From positions 1 through 49,756 of IMG/VR virus record IMGVR_UViG_3300044577_000130: DNA of 49,756 nt; one strand, 5' to 3'. Below the pieces are notes generated by a model. It was given only the letters and a program-made list of their open reading frames with translations. It ran no database searches and was not told the origin of the DNA. Shown in pieces: positions 26,672-33,512 of this stretch. The position numbers and the translations under genes are program-made. The stretch is from a virus. Each line of letters opens with the position of its first letter. The first letter of the stretch is position 1.

Positions 26672-27311
26672 AGAAATAGGACCGAAGCCTCCCAAGCGCG
26701 AAAGCGCAATGGAATGGCTTAAGAACGTTAGGGCTATGGGCCATGGCGGACAATTCGATAAGGACTACAAGCGTCGCATTCATCATGGCTGGTTTCGCCG
26801 TGCTGCCTTCTTCGAGACAGCTATGGAGATGGGTCTTGAGTTAACTGATGCAGAGAAAGACTATCTCAATAACAACCGCGGCGGAGGCAAAGAAGAGTTT
26901 GGTGCAGAGGAGAAAAAAGAGAAGCCCAAAGAATCAACCTATGAGAAGCGTCATAACAAGGTCACATCACGGCGGTTCGCTAACAAGAGGAAGACGACCA
27001 TTGCCGAAGACGGCCTTTGGGTTTATCAGAACATGATGAATATGAAGGTCTTGGCCACGGATGCTCCGAGCATGGGAGCGTATGCCATGCTGCTATGGGC
27101 AAGAAAGAATCCAGATGATTTCTATCGGTCAGCTGTTATGAAACAAATGGCCGAAGGAGCCATCGAATCAGCAAAGTATAAAGACGATGGTGAAGATCTC
27201 GAAAAGCTCAACAAACTCCTTGGGAAGCTGGAGAATGCCGAAGGAGCACGAGGCAAACCTGAAGCTAAGAAGGCAGCTGACTCTCCAAGGGCAAAAAGAC
27301 GAAGGGCTTAG
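26661..27311 (+). CDS. Putative terminase small subunit
   Basis: The ATG at 26661 lies inside the end of the preceding gene. The 216-residue protein has a basic N-terminal part (about 1-60, helix-turn-helix-like, RRIHHGWFRRAAFFETAME), a Glu/Lys-rich linker (about 75-105) and a helical C-terminal part. It directly precedes and overlaps the large terminase gene, the normal place of the DNA-recognition subunit. Sequence similarity to known small subunits was not evident, so assignment rests on position and basic character. Confidence 0.55.
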   Translation: MTNKEIGPKPPKRESAMEWLKNVRAMGHGGQFDKDYKRRIHHGWFRRAAFFETAMEMGLELTDAEKDYLNNNRGGGKEEFGAEEKKEKPKESTYEKRHNKVTSRRFANKRKTTIAEDGLWVYQNMMNMKVLATDAPSMGAYAMLLWARKNPDDFYRSAVMKQMAEGAIESAKYKDDGEDLEKLNKLLGKLENAEGARGKPEAKKAADSPRAKRRRA

Positions 27312-29049
27312 GGCTCAGCTCTGGATGGCCTGCGCGAGGGACCTCCTCTTCTACATCAATTGTTTTGGCTGGACCTATAACCCTAAGGATCATCCTGATG
27401 CCCCCGAAAGACCGTTCATCACCTGGCCCTATCAAGATGAGGTTCTTTCGCACATGGCCAGTTCCATTGGCGCTAACGACCTGCTTATCGAGAAAAGCCG
27501 TGATATGGGAGGGACCTGGCTCTGTCTATTGGTTATGGAATGGCGATGGCACTTCTACCCCGGACAAACATTCTTGCTCGTCTCTCGAATCGAAGACCTG
27601 GTCGATAAACGAAACGAACCTGATTGTCTCATGTGGAAAATCGACTTCTTCCACAAGCAACTACCAAACTGGCTCATGCCAGGTGTTGTGCGTCAGAAGC
27701 TAAGCCTCTTCAACAAGGACAACGACTCGACAATTACAGGCGCATCAACGACCAGAGAAACTTCCCGCGGTGGTCGTAAAACCGCCATCCTCTTCGATGA
27801 GTTCGCTATGGTAGAAGATGGCCATAGCATGCTCAGCGCGTCACGAGATGCTACCAACTGCCGATTCCTCAATTCCACTCCTAAGGGAACAGGGAACGCA
27901 TTCCATGACCGTCGTGAGAAGATGGCTACGGATGATCCCGACAATCTCCTCACTCTCCATTGGGAACGGCACCCATCTAAATCAGCAGGTCTCTACACAT
28001 CAGAAGGCGGTCTCTTACGGATCATTGATACAGAATACCGATTCCCTCAGGATTACTTCTTCATCCTCGACGACAAGCTTCGGAGCCCCTGGTACGACCT
28101 GCAGTGCAAGCGAGCTGCCAGCATGCAGGAAATCGCTCAGGAGCTGGATATCGACTATGCCAAGAGCGGCTGGCAATTCTTTGATGCAGGTATCTTGCAG
28201 AAGCTCATGAAGGCCCCGCCTGAAGGTACAGTGGTCGCTCCATACCTGACGGGTGAGCTGGATTTCACTGAGGAGAACCACAAGCCAGACTGGTGCGACC
28301 GTGAGGAAGGCCAGCTACTCCTCTGGTGCCATCTCTCAGCCACAGGAATGCCGCCTACGGACCGCCAATACGTTCTGGGCGTGGATATAGCCACTGGTAT
28401 CGGAGGCCCACAGAGCAGCAACAGTGCGATCTCAGTGGTGGATAAGCTAACAGGCGAGAAAGTAGCCGAGTACACCAATAATGAGATCAAGCCGGAAGAG
28501 CTGGCAAGCTACTCAGTCGCCCTCTGCAATTTCTTCCAGGACAACAAAGGACAAGGGGCTTATTTGGTCTGGGAGGCTAATGGTGCCGGCGGCCAGTTTG
28601 GAAAGACCATTATCGAGATCGGCTACCACAACTTCTTCTGCCGACAGAACGAACGCCAGCTAGTGAACCGTCGCACGAATATCCCTGGCTGGTGGACCCA
28701 AGGAAAGAACAAGCGACTGTTGCTAGGCGAATACGGCCGAGCCCTCAAGCAAGGCTACTTCATCAACCGAAGCAAACAGGCCCTTGAGGAATGCGGGCAA
28801 TACGTTCACCAGCCATCAGGCGATATCGTCCACATGCGAGGCTCTACGGCCGCTCAAGCACCTGAACATGGCGAGAACCACGGTGATATCGTCATAGCCG
28901 ATGCCCTTGCCTGGCGTGGCGTCCAGGATAGGCCTTCTAAGAAACAAGATACGAAAGAACCCACCATCATCCCCATGGGTTCCTACGGCCACCGACAGCA
29001 AGTGCGAGGTGAACGGGAGCTCGAAGCCAAGAAGGAGTATTCATGGTAG
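27235..29049 (+). CDS. terL: Terminase large subunit (DNA-packaging ATPase/nuclease)
   Basis: With start at 27235 the protein has 604 residues; an in-frame ATG at 27187 is possible but lies deeper in the small-subunit gene. The ATPase has a Walker A-like SRDMGGTW at 88-95, Walker B AILFDEFAM at 184-192 and coupling motif NSTPKGTGN at 213-221. The RNase H-like nuclease begins at VLGVDIATGIGG (acidic D384) and carries HGDIVIADALAW near 560 with the distal Asp. The Walker A motif is the deviant form usual in phage terminases. It packages DNA into the portal at the vertex. Confidence 0.92.
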   Translation: MPKEHEANLKLRRQLTLQGQKDEGLRAQLWMACARDLLFYINCFGWTYNPKDHPDAPERPFITWPYQDEVLSHMASSIGANDLLIEKSRDMGGTWLCLLVMEWRWHFYPGQTFLLVSRIEDLVDKRNEPDCLMWKIDFFHKQLPNWLMPGVVRQKLSLFNKDNDSTITGASTTRETSRGGRKTAILFDEFAMVEDGHSMLSASRDATNCRFLNSTPKGTGNAFHDRREKMATDDPDNLLTLHWERHPSKSAGLYTSEGGLLRIIDTEYRFPQDYFFILDDKLRSPWYDLQCKRAASMQEIAQELDIDYAKSGWQFFDAGILQKLMKAPPEGTVVAPYLTGELDFTEENHKPDWCDREEGQLLLWCHLSATGMPPTDRQYVLGVDIATGIGGPQSSNSAISVVDKLTGEKVAEYTNNEIKPEELASYSVALCNFFQDNKGQGAYLVWEANGAGGQFGKTIIEIGYHNFFCRQNERQLVNRRTNIPGWWTQGKNKRLLLGEYGRALKQGYFINRSKQALEECGQYVHQPSGDIVHMRGSTAAQAPEHGENHGDIVIADALAWRGVQDRPSKKQDTKEPTIIPMGSYGHRQQVRGERELEAKKEYSW

Positions 29050-29267
29050 TCCGATGGCTTCAAAAGCTAATAGCAGCCAAAAGGCTTTGGTTAGGATTCT
29101 GCCCCCACTGTAACAGCGATGCTCCAGAACTCTATACCTGCCCCGTTTGTTATTACTATCAAGGGGCTTATCCGCCATCAGAAGAAACAAAACAACTGTG
29201 GATAACGAAGCACAAGGCTATCTGCAAAAAGGAATAACCCCCAGGCTAAGAAGGAGTATTCATGGTA
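29029..29267 (+). repeat. 20-base direct repeat of a translation-start region
   Basis: The 20 bases at 29029-29048 (AAGAAGGAG, spacer, ATGGTA) recur exactly at 29248-29267, and the three bases before each copy are GCC and GCT. Each copy provides the Shine-Dalgarno and ATG of a separate gene. The segment between the copies holds one small zinc-ribbon gene, so the repeat probably records an insertion or partial duplication. Confidence 0.85.
29043..29237 (+). CDS. Zinc-ribbon microprotein (64 aa)
   Basis: The ATG overlaps the terminase stop and has AAGGAG eight bases upstream. The product has CPHCNSD and CPVCYYY pairs spaced by about 12 residues, a compact zinc ribbon, after a basic helix WLQKLIAAKRLW. 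Such microproteins often bind nucleic acids or proteins. It lies between two copies of a 20-base start-region repeat. Confidence 0.6.
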   Translation: MVVRWLQKLIAAKRLWLGFCPHCNSDAPELYTCPVCYYYQGAYPPSEETKQLWITKHKAICKKE

Positions 29268-29537
29268 AGTGACAAGAAGCCTAAGCTATGGAAAGTTATT
29301 TGCAGCCACAATCGATGGTCATTAGAAAAACCTACTTCAGACTGGCATTCATTTATTCTCGCCCATACGCCAATCGAAGCCATAGAACTATCGCGATATA
29401 ACGAACTTATGGAAAGATATGACGATGTAAACGAGATGCAAATTACCGCAACTATGCTCGTTCCGCTTGAACGCCTAATTGGATGGACGAAACTAGACTC
29501 CTTCTTCAAGCAATCAATAGTAGAGGAAGACCAATGA
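29262..29537 (+). CDS. 91-residue protein, unknown
   Basis: The product has Trp-rich N-terminal strands (LWKVICSHNRWSLEKP) and a central helix. It begins at the second copy of the start-region repeat (AAGGAG before ATG). Its stop is coupled (ATGA) to the next gene. No family recognised. Confidence 0.55.
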   Translation: MVSDKKPKLWKVICSHNRWSLEKPTSDWHSFILAHTPIEAIELSRYNELMERYDDVNEMQITATMLVPLERLIGWTKLDSFFKQSIVEEDQ

Positions 29538-29809
29538 AGGACTACCTAGAGAAGATGACCGTCACCCTCGAGCAAATACCAGAGGAATACTATCCCGATA
29601 TCGTCAGATGCATCCACTACGCATCCAAAGCCGGGCCCTACCTAGATAATAAAAAGGCCGTAGAAGCCGCATGGCGAATAGAAGAATACGCCTTCGGAAG
29701 CCCCCGTAACCAACACACCGCCGCCTGCGAAAGAACCAACCTCACGAAAGCAAATAATCCCGCACTCCCTGATGACCACGTAACTTTCCTCGAGCATGAG
29801 CCAAAGTAG
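29534..29809 (+). CDS. 91-residue protein at the end of the terminase operon, unknown
   Basis: I chose the ATG at 29534 that overlaps the previous TGA rather than the upstream in-frame ATG at 29483. The helical product contains EEYYPDIVRCIHYASKAG. Its last 68 bases overlap the 3' end of the convergent sigma-like gene, so both genes share DNA on opposite strands. Confidence 0.5.
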   Translation: MKDYLEKMTVTLEQIPEEYYPDIVRCIHYASKAGPYLDNKKAVEAAWRIEEYAFGSPRNQHTAACERTNLTKANNPALPDDHVTFLEHEPK

Positions 29810-30323
29810 ACCACATCGTCCCAGATGCCATCCTAAGACGATCGCATATCTCACCGCCATCAAACCCCGCTACCCGCAGCCGCATCACCTCCCGCTCCCT
29901 GGCCCCCAACACACCAAACCACTCCTCACCTAACTCCTCAGCCTCCCGGTCCAACACCCGCTCCAGCGGCCACCGCTCCCTACCAGCCGCCCGCATATCA
30001 GCAGTCGGCATCCTCACACCATCCAGCTCATCCAGCGATACGCAAACCCGACCCTCCGCCGGCATCCGCCTCCTGGCAAACACTCGCCGGAACACCTTGA
30101 AATTCGACTGTGCCACCACCCGACTCACCGCCATACGACCCGTATGCCGACCACCCCTGCTCCGCCATAAACCCCACAGCTCCCACCATGCCTCCCCCAG
30201 CATCTCTCCCTCATCCCACAACACCCACGGATATCCCCTCCGGAACTTCCCGCACCCGCGGTCCACAAGCCGCTGTACCAGCCGCTCATGCTCCTCCCAG
30301 AACTCCTCAAATGAAACAGCCAT
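29742..30323 (-). CDS. Sigma-70-like (ECF-type) factor or related regulator
   Basis: The 193-residue basic protein ends with a sigma region 4-like segment at about 132-180: LGAREREVMRLRVAGFDGGEICDRL, then a second helix ending HARGKLR. The N-terminal helices (about 5-70) would hold region 2. It is preceded by an AAGGGTGAG Shine-Dalgarno. Codon use is markedly C-rich on the plus strand compared with its neighbours, which suggests separate origin. It may direct RNA polymerase to phage promoters; target promoters are unknown. A helix-turn-helix regulator without sigma activity is the alternative. Confidence 0.6.
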   Translation of the reverse strand: MAVSFEEFWEEHERLVQRLVDRGCGKFRRGYPWVLWDEGEMLGEAWWELWGLWRSRGGRHTGRMAVSRVVAQSNFKVFRRVFARRRMPAEGRVCVSLDELDGVRMPTADMRAAGRERWPLERVLDREAEELGEEWFGVLGAREREVMRLRVAGFDGGEICDRLRMASGTMWSTLAHARGKLRGHQGVRDYLLS

Positions 30324-30330
30324 CTCACCC

Positions 30331-30359
30331 TTGAATCCAAATCACACCCCAGATAGAAT
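30331..30359 (+). promoter_or_regulatory. Promoter for the first structured RNA
   Basis: TTGAAT, 17 bases, TAGAAT; transcription would begin near 30366, about twelve bases before the first stem of the structured RNA. It lies in the 5' region of the divergent sigma-like gene. Confidence 0.55.
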
Positions 30360-30365
30360 AGCAAG

Positions 30366-30770
30366 CCGACAATGTGTGGTGCTTGGCCCTCATACTCGTC
30401 GTTAGCTGCTTTCCGACGGGCCTCCAATGGAACAATTCACGCCAGAGGGCTAAGCACCGTGAATTGTTCCAATCAACATGGACGCCCAATGGAAGCACTG
30501 GAATCTACTCCAGCCGGAAGGCCTAAAGCAAACAAGGCACCTCGCCTTGGTGAGCAGAACGCGCGGTCGTCAGATGAAAAGGGGATTGGGCACCGCCTAG
30601 CCCCGTCAGCACAACGAACGAAGAGCCAGCCCGTGAACGTGAGTAGCTCAATGAGCAAAAGCGGTGTAGGGAGCTCCGATGGTCAAATAAACCGTCCCCC
30701 GCGGATGAACCCGCCCCGCTAACCCGGATAAGCGGCATCGCTGCAACGCTTTAGACAATCTACTGTTGGC
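30366..30770 (+). ncRNA. Structured RNA, copy 1, with pseudoknot
   Basis: A run of about 400 bases without a convincing gene resembles a second segment at 40114-40546 from end to end. Stem A, GGTGCTTGGCCCT (30378-30390) with 30446-30458, 13 pairs, crosses stem B, 30429-30440 with 30459-30470, 12 pairs; the order A-B-A'-B' is a pseudoknot. A CGTCG/CGACG hairpin lies inside (30397-30418). Further shared elements are a GGAA-loop hairpin (GCCGGAAGGC near 30513), a CAAGGC/GCCTTG hairpin, GGGG/CCCC around 30580-30605 and a CAA/TTG hairpin at the end. The GGAA loop reads correctly on the plus strand. No tmRNA, RNase P or group I core signature was seen. Confidence 0.8.
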
Positions 30771-31217
30771 CATCCTGCGCAACCAGCTCTCCCCGTAATA
30801 CATCCATTCGTAATTCTTTACCCATAGGGTGGTAAACCCTACAAATCCTCGGGATATACGCAATTATTCTCATTGTGAGACTCCCAAAATACCCCATATA
30901 TCTCTCATATGGGGCCCATATCCCATGTTTCGCATCCCAAATACCAGAATAGGACCATCGATATCCCAGAATCCGTCCTTAGAGGGTAACTAACGTACGG
31001 TACAGGCGAAGCCCCGGGGGGCGGTTAGGATCTGGGGTGAACATGCATGCAGGTGTCCGTATGTTCATTCATAGTGGACAGTTACGCAGTGCACAGGCGT
31101 TCAGAGATGCATGCACAGCTGTCCAGTTGAACAAGCGTTCAGGGTCAGCTAGTGAACAGCTGTGCACTGGTGAACATCTGCTCTAAAAAAACTTGCGTGT
31201 ACACTGGTCTGTACAGG
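30771..31217. other. Gene-free region with competing hairpins and short repeats
   Basis: No convincing gene. At 30892-30899 and 30907-30914 the arms CCCCATAT and ATATGGGG form an 8-pair hairpin with a 7-base loop; a following CCCATAT (30915-30921) can pair with the same ATATGGG, so the two structures exclude each other. Several ATATCCCA-like repeats follow to 30990. From 31038 a cluster of short symmetric motifs begins. Confidence 0.5.
31038..31175. promoter_or_regulatory. Cluster of TGAAC/GTTCA half-sites
   Basis: Seven TGAAC or GTTCA motifs occur in 138 bases, together with two GTGCAC, two ATGCATGC and three TGTCC/GGACA motifs, in both orientations. It lies directly upstream of a promoter and two microprotein genes. 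It looks like a multi-site operator or a replication origin with iterons. There is no repeat of fixed period. Confidence 0.5.
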
Positions 31218-31245
31218 TTGACGAGTTCCGATTGAAGGCTAGAAT
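31218..31245 (+). promoter_or_regulatory. Promoter for the zinc microprotein genes
   Basis: TTGACG, 16 bases, TAGAAT, followed about 45 bases later by AAAGGAG and the ATG at 31293. It adjoins the half-site cluster, which may control it. Confidence 0.6.
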
Positions 31246-31292
31246 GCGAGGCAGTTGGTTGGCAAACCTTCAATCCCAAAGGAGTTACGACG

Positions 31293-31457
31293 ATGCATGA
31301 TCTAGCATCCACCCCGGCTATTGATGAGTGTACCCTGACCTGTGACTACTGCGAGACACGGCCCTTGAGCCGTTATGTGCTAGAGCACGAGGACTTCATG
31401 TGCGAGGAGTGCTACGAAGAACACTACGGTCTCAGTGCCTTAACAGTCTGGCTGTAA
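31293..31457 (+). CDS. Zinc-ribbon microprotein (54 aa)
   Basis: A strong AAAGGAG lies ten bases before the ATG and a promoter stands upstream. The 54-residue product carries CDYC at 17-20 and CEEC at 37-40, a CxxC-16-CxxC zinc ribbon, with acidic residues around it. Short acidic zinc ribbons made from strong early promoters are often host-takeover or transcription-modifying proteins; that is inference. Confidence 0.65.
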   Translation: MHDLASTPAIDECTLTCDYCETRPLSRYVLEHEDFMCEECYEEHYGLSALTVWL

Positions 31458-31494
31458 GGGTTTACGACTATCTTGGGGAAATGATGGGAATAAA

Positions 31495-31508
31495 TGAACA
31501 TCTGTTCA
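31495..31508. promoter_or_regulatory. Palindromic operator candidate
   Basis: TGAACATCTGTTCA is a perfect inverted repeat (TGAACA, two bases, TGTTCA) built from the same half-site as the 31038-31175 cluster, lying between the two microprotein genes. Confidence 0.5.
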
Positions 31509-31592
31509 TCTCATGGCACTCACAAGTGAGCAGGCCCATCGTCTACCCAGTGGAGTCTTCTTAACCCTTTGCACTACGAGGAGTTATACGCC

Positions 31593-31781
31593 ATGCCTAG
31601 TCGTGACCCAGAGGCTGACCGTCAACGAGCCCGTGAACGCATCGCTGCATGCAAAGGTCGTCACTGCGAGCTGTGCAGTCGTCCTGCAGTCTGCTATTCG
31701 CAGTACCACAGAGTCTACGTATGCAGCCAATGCTTGGGAAAGCCAGCCTCTGTGTACCCCGTATACGAGCGCCCGTGGTAA
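31593..31781 (+). CDS. Zinc-ribbon microprotein (62 aa)
   Basis: I chose the ATG at 31593, which has GAGGAG ten bases upstream; the earlier ATG at 31569 lies before that site. The basic N-terminus (RDPEADRQRARERIAACKG) is followed by CELC and CSQC pairs about 20 residues apart. It has the same finger spacing type as the 54-residue protein upstream but is otherwise dissimilar. Function unknown; nucleic-acid binding is plausible. Confidence 0.6.
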   Translation: MPSRDPEADRQRARERIAACKGRHCELCSRPAVCYSQYHRVYVCSQCLGKPASVYPVYERPW

Positions 31782-31882
31782 TGACTAGGGTTCAGACGCT
31801 AGAGGGCGTGAAACGCGTGTATGGGGCTGCTAGAGGCCTTCAGAGCAGTCTAGAGAGTACGCTATGGACGCCTGAGTGGTGA
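31781..31882 (+). CDS. Possible 33-residue coupled peptide
   Basis: An ATG overlapping the preceding TAA (TAATG) opens a 33-codon frame (MTRVQTLEGVKRVYGAARG start). The coupling geometry is the same as elsewhere in this genome, but the peptide is too short to judge. From its end to 32095 no gene is seen apart from the hairpin below. Confidence 0.3.
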   Translation: MTRVQTLEGVKRVYGAARGLQSSLESTLWTPEW

Positions 31883-31988
31883 TTAAGGGCTAAATAGTGG
31901 TAGTCTGGGGGGTTTAGGCTAATAGCGATACTCTTCTGCGCTTCTATGTACGTACAAGTGTAGTACATGGTCTTCTTTAGGCGCGTAC

Positions 31989-32012
31989 GTGTTATCACTT
32001 CGGTGATAACAC
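31989..32012 (+). terminator. UUCG-loop hairpin, likely terminator or processing signal
   Basis: Perfect 10-base arms GTGTTATCAC and GTGATAACAC enclose a TTCG tetraloop, a very stable RNA hairpin in the plus-strand sense. It follows the microprotein genes but lacks a downstream T run, so termination may be weak or the hairpin may protect the RNA end. The right arm begins GTGATAAC, as does one array repeat. Confidence 0.5.
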
Positions 32013-32095
32013 TAGCTTAGTTACGTTGATCTTCATGTTCATTGCTTAGTGTACGTTCTTATTAGTTCTTTGAGACGACTCAAGGCGCGCGGGGA

Positions 32096-32191
32096 TTAGA
32101 ACCGATACTTATCAGCGAGGTAGAGACCGACTGATATTCCGACGAGCAGTCCGAGAATTGCAGCCAGGATGATCATGGGGACAGCAGGCAA
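32096..32191 (-). CDS. Tiny single-span membrane peptide
   Basis: Start choice is TTG at 32191 (31 residues) or ATG at 32176 (26 residues). The product is essentially one transmembrane helix (MIILAAILGLLVGISVGLYL) with a short charged tail. It lies just after the 64-residue gene of the same strand. Tiny membrane peptides in phages can be holins, antiholins or exclusion proteins; none can be preferred here. Confidence 0.4.
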   Translation of the reverse strand: MPAVPMIILAAILGLLVGISVGLYLADKYRF

Positions 32192-32201
32192 TATTGGTCG
32201 G

Positions 32202-32396
32202 TCATTGGGTTGGCCCGGAGGTTATTCGATAGATACTTAGGCGTTGGTATGCTGGTCCTCTTGGGTCATTAACGGCTTCAGTGACGAGTTCGACGCTGAT
32301 ATTCTCACCATTGATGGTCCAGGACACTTCTCCGGGTATATCGTAGTGGAACGCTCTGCCTTCCTCTTCGCGTTCTACCCTGACGAAGCCTTTCAT
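32202..32396 (-). CDS. 64-residue protein coupled to the HTH regulator
   Basis: The start ATG at 32396 overlaps the regulator's TGA (ATGA), so I preferred it to the in-frame start at 32480. The beta-rich product includes MKGFVRVEREEEGRAFHYD. No family recognised; it may modulate the regulator with which it is translated. Confidence 0.55.
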   Translation of the reverse strand: MKGFVRVEREEEGRAFHYDIPGEVSWTINGENISVELVTEAVNDPRGPAYQRLSIYRITSGPTQ

Positions 32397-32590
32397 TCGC
32401 TTGCCTCTAGTTTGGCTGGTCTGCCGGGTCCGCGGACGAATGGCCTGGCGTCGGCTATGGAGCGGGCTTCTACGACCCAAGAGCCGCCAACACGCTGCCC
32501 TTTGAGGATGCCACGTTCTAGGAAGCGTTGGGCTGTCCGGACTGATATACCTAGGGCTCGGGCTGCTTGGATGGGGCTGAGTAGATGCAT
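32393..32590 (-). CDS. Excisionase/MerR-like HTH regulator (65 aa)
   Basis: The product is a compact HTH_17-type winged helix: LSPIQAARALGISVRTAQRFL, then RGILKGQRVGGSWVV, with a wing and a basic tail. Such proteins act as excisionases or small repressors. There is no integrase in the genome, so a transcription role is more likely. It is transcribed away from the strong promoter at 32648, which it may control. Confidence 0.7.
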   Translation of the reverse strand: MHLLSPIQAARALGISVRTAQRFLERGILKGQRVGGSWVVEARSIADARPFVRGPGRPAKLEASE

Positions 32591-32647
32591 GATCAGCCTA
32601 TTGTCGCATGGACGAAAGAATATTTCAAGATTCTCGCATTTGGACTA

Positions 32648-32676
32648 TTGACACATGCCCGACAGTAGTGTAGTAT
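32648..32676 (+). promoter_or_regulatory. Consensus sigma70 promoter
   Basis: TTGACA, 17 bases, TAGTAT, in the divergent gap between the HTH regulator and the 71-residue gene. Among the closest to consensus in the window. On the other strand TTGAAA (32623-32628), 17 bases, GACAAT is a weaker candidate for the regulator. Confidence 0.75.
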
Positions 32677-32718
32677 ACGGTCGTATGGTAAACCTTTCAC
32701 TTCAATAGGGAGACAAGA

Positions 32719-32934
32719 ATGCAAGCGAAGCTCAGATTCGACCGATCCCAAAACGTGGTGCTGACCGAGTGTGACGATCCAAGCCTGAACGGCAGGATCA
32801 TGGCCCATCATTCGACACACGACAGCCCTTGGGGATGGCAAGTTGCCACCACCTTGAAGGAAATGAACATCCGCCGCGCAACGATCAACAAGCCCGCCAT
32901 CGAAATCCCCCCGCATACCCCAACACTTTCATAG
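32719..32934 (+). CDS. 71-residue protein, unknown
   Basis: This first gene after the strong promoter has a GGGAGA Shine-Dalgarno. The product begins MQAKLRFDRSQNVVLTECDD and is polar with a proline-rich end. Early expression is likely; function unknown. Confidence 0.55.
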   Translation: MQAKLRFDRSQNVVLTECDDPSLNGRIMAHHSTHDSPWGWQVATTLKEMNIRRATINKPAIEIPPHTPTLS

Positions 32935-32946
32935 GGGACTGAAAAC

Positions 32947-33231
32947 ATGACACAGGTGTGTACACGAAGAGAACTGCTTGAATCAGCCGCCAAATCGCAT
33001 GGACTATCCGTCCATGCCTGGTCGCCTGGCGATGGTTTGACACGCTATAGATTTGGCGAGACGCCTAACACCATCGATTACTTCCAACACGGAGGGTTAT
33101 TTACAGCCCTAGGCATCAGGGAGGCGGAGATATATCTAGCCGGATACGCTAGACGAGTAAAAAGACCGTCCTTGGTAACTGACCCCCAAGAAACCATCAC
33201 ACTCTGCCACAAAGGGGGATTTGATGACTGA
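32947..33231 (+). CDS. 94-residue protein, unknown
   Basis: The polar product includes RYRFGETPNTIDYFQ. It lies thirteen bases after the previous gene, in the same early operon, and overlaps the next by eight bases. No family recognised. Confidence 0.55.
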   Translation: MTQVCTRRELLESAAKSHGLSVHAWSPGDGLTRYRFGETPNTIDYFQHGGLFTALGIREAEIYLAGYARRVKRPSLVTDPQETITLCHKGGFDD

Positions 33232-33448
33232 CCTACCCGCTAAACAGCTCCTTGAAGCCGGAGACGAAGCCCTCATGCTGTTCCGCGGATACGCAGAGGT
33301 GTTCTTCAAATTCACCTGTGCGAGGTGCGGAAGCCGCCAAACCTTTGACGAACCTAATATCTTGTACAAGAGCGGCATATGCGAGGAATGCGGCAATGAG
33401 CAAGAGATAACAGAAGGCGGCTTTTCCGTCCTCGTGACCAAGAAATGA
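33224..33448 (+). CDS. Zinc-ribbon protein (74 aa)
   Basis: I chose the ATG at 33224, preceded by AAAGGGGG, rather than the TTG just before it. CARCGSR and CEECGNE are 20 residues apart, a typical zinc ribbon inside beta strands (VFFKFTCARCG). The stretch to 33512 holds no gene. It is the fourth zinc-ribbon microprotein in the accessory region. Confidence 0.6.
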   Translation: MTDLPAKQLLEAGDEALMLFRGYAEVFFKFTCARCGSRQTFDEPNILYKSGICEECGNEQEITEGGFSVLVTKK

Positions 33449-33512
33449 TTGGTGACCACTAGCGGTCTGCGGCCAGGTTTCATGTTTTTCCTGCGCCGCG
33501 GCCGCCGGTGGA

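Noticed and set aside
30366-30770. tmRNA, RNase P RNA or group I intron
   Set aside because: No tRNA-like ends with CCA, no conserved RNase P core and no group I core elements were seen.
30372-30863. Plus- and minus-strand frames over the first structured RNA
   Set aside because: The frames are not kept in the second copy, whereas the stems are.
32393-32590. Evidence for lysogeny from the excisionase-like gene
   Set aside because: No integrase or attachment site was found; such small HTH proteins are also common transcription regulators.
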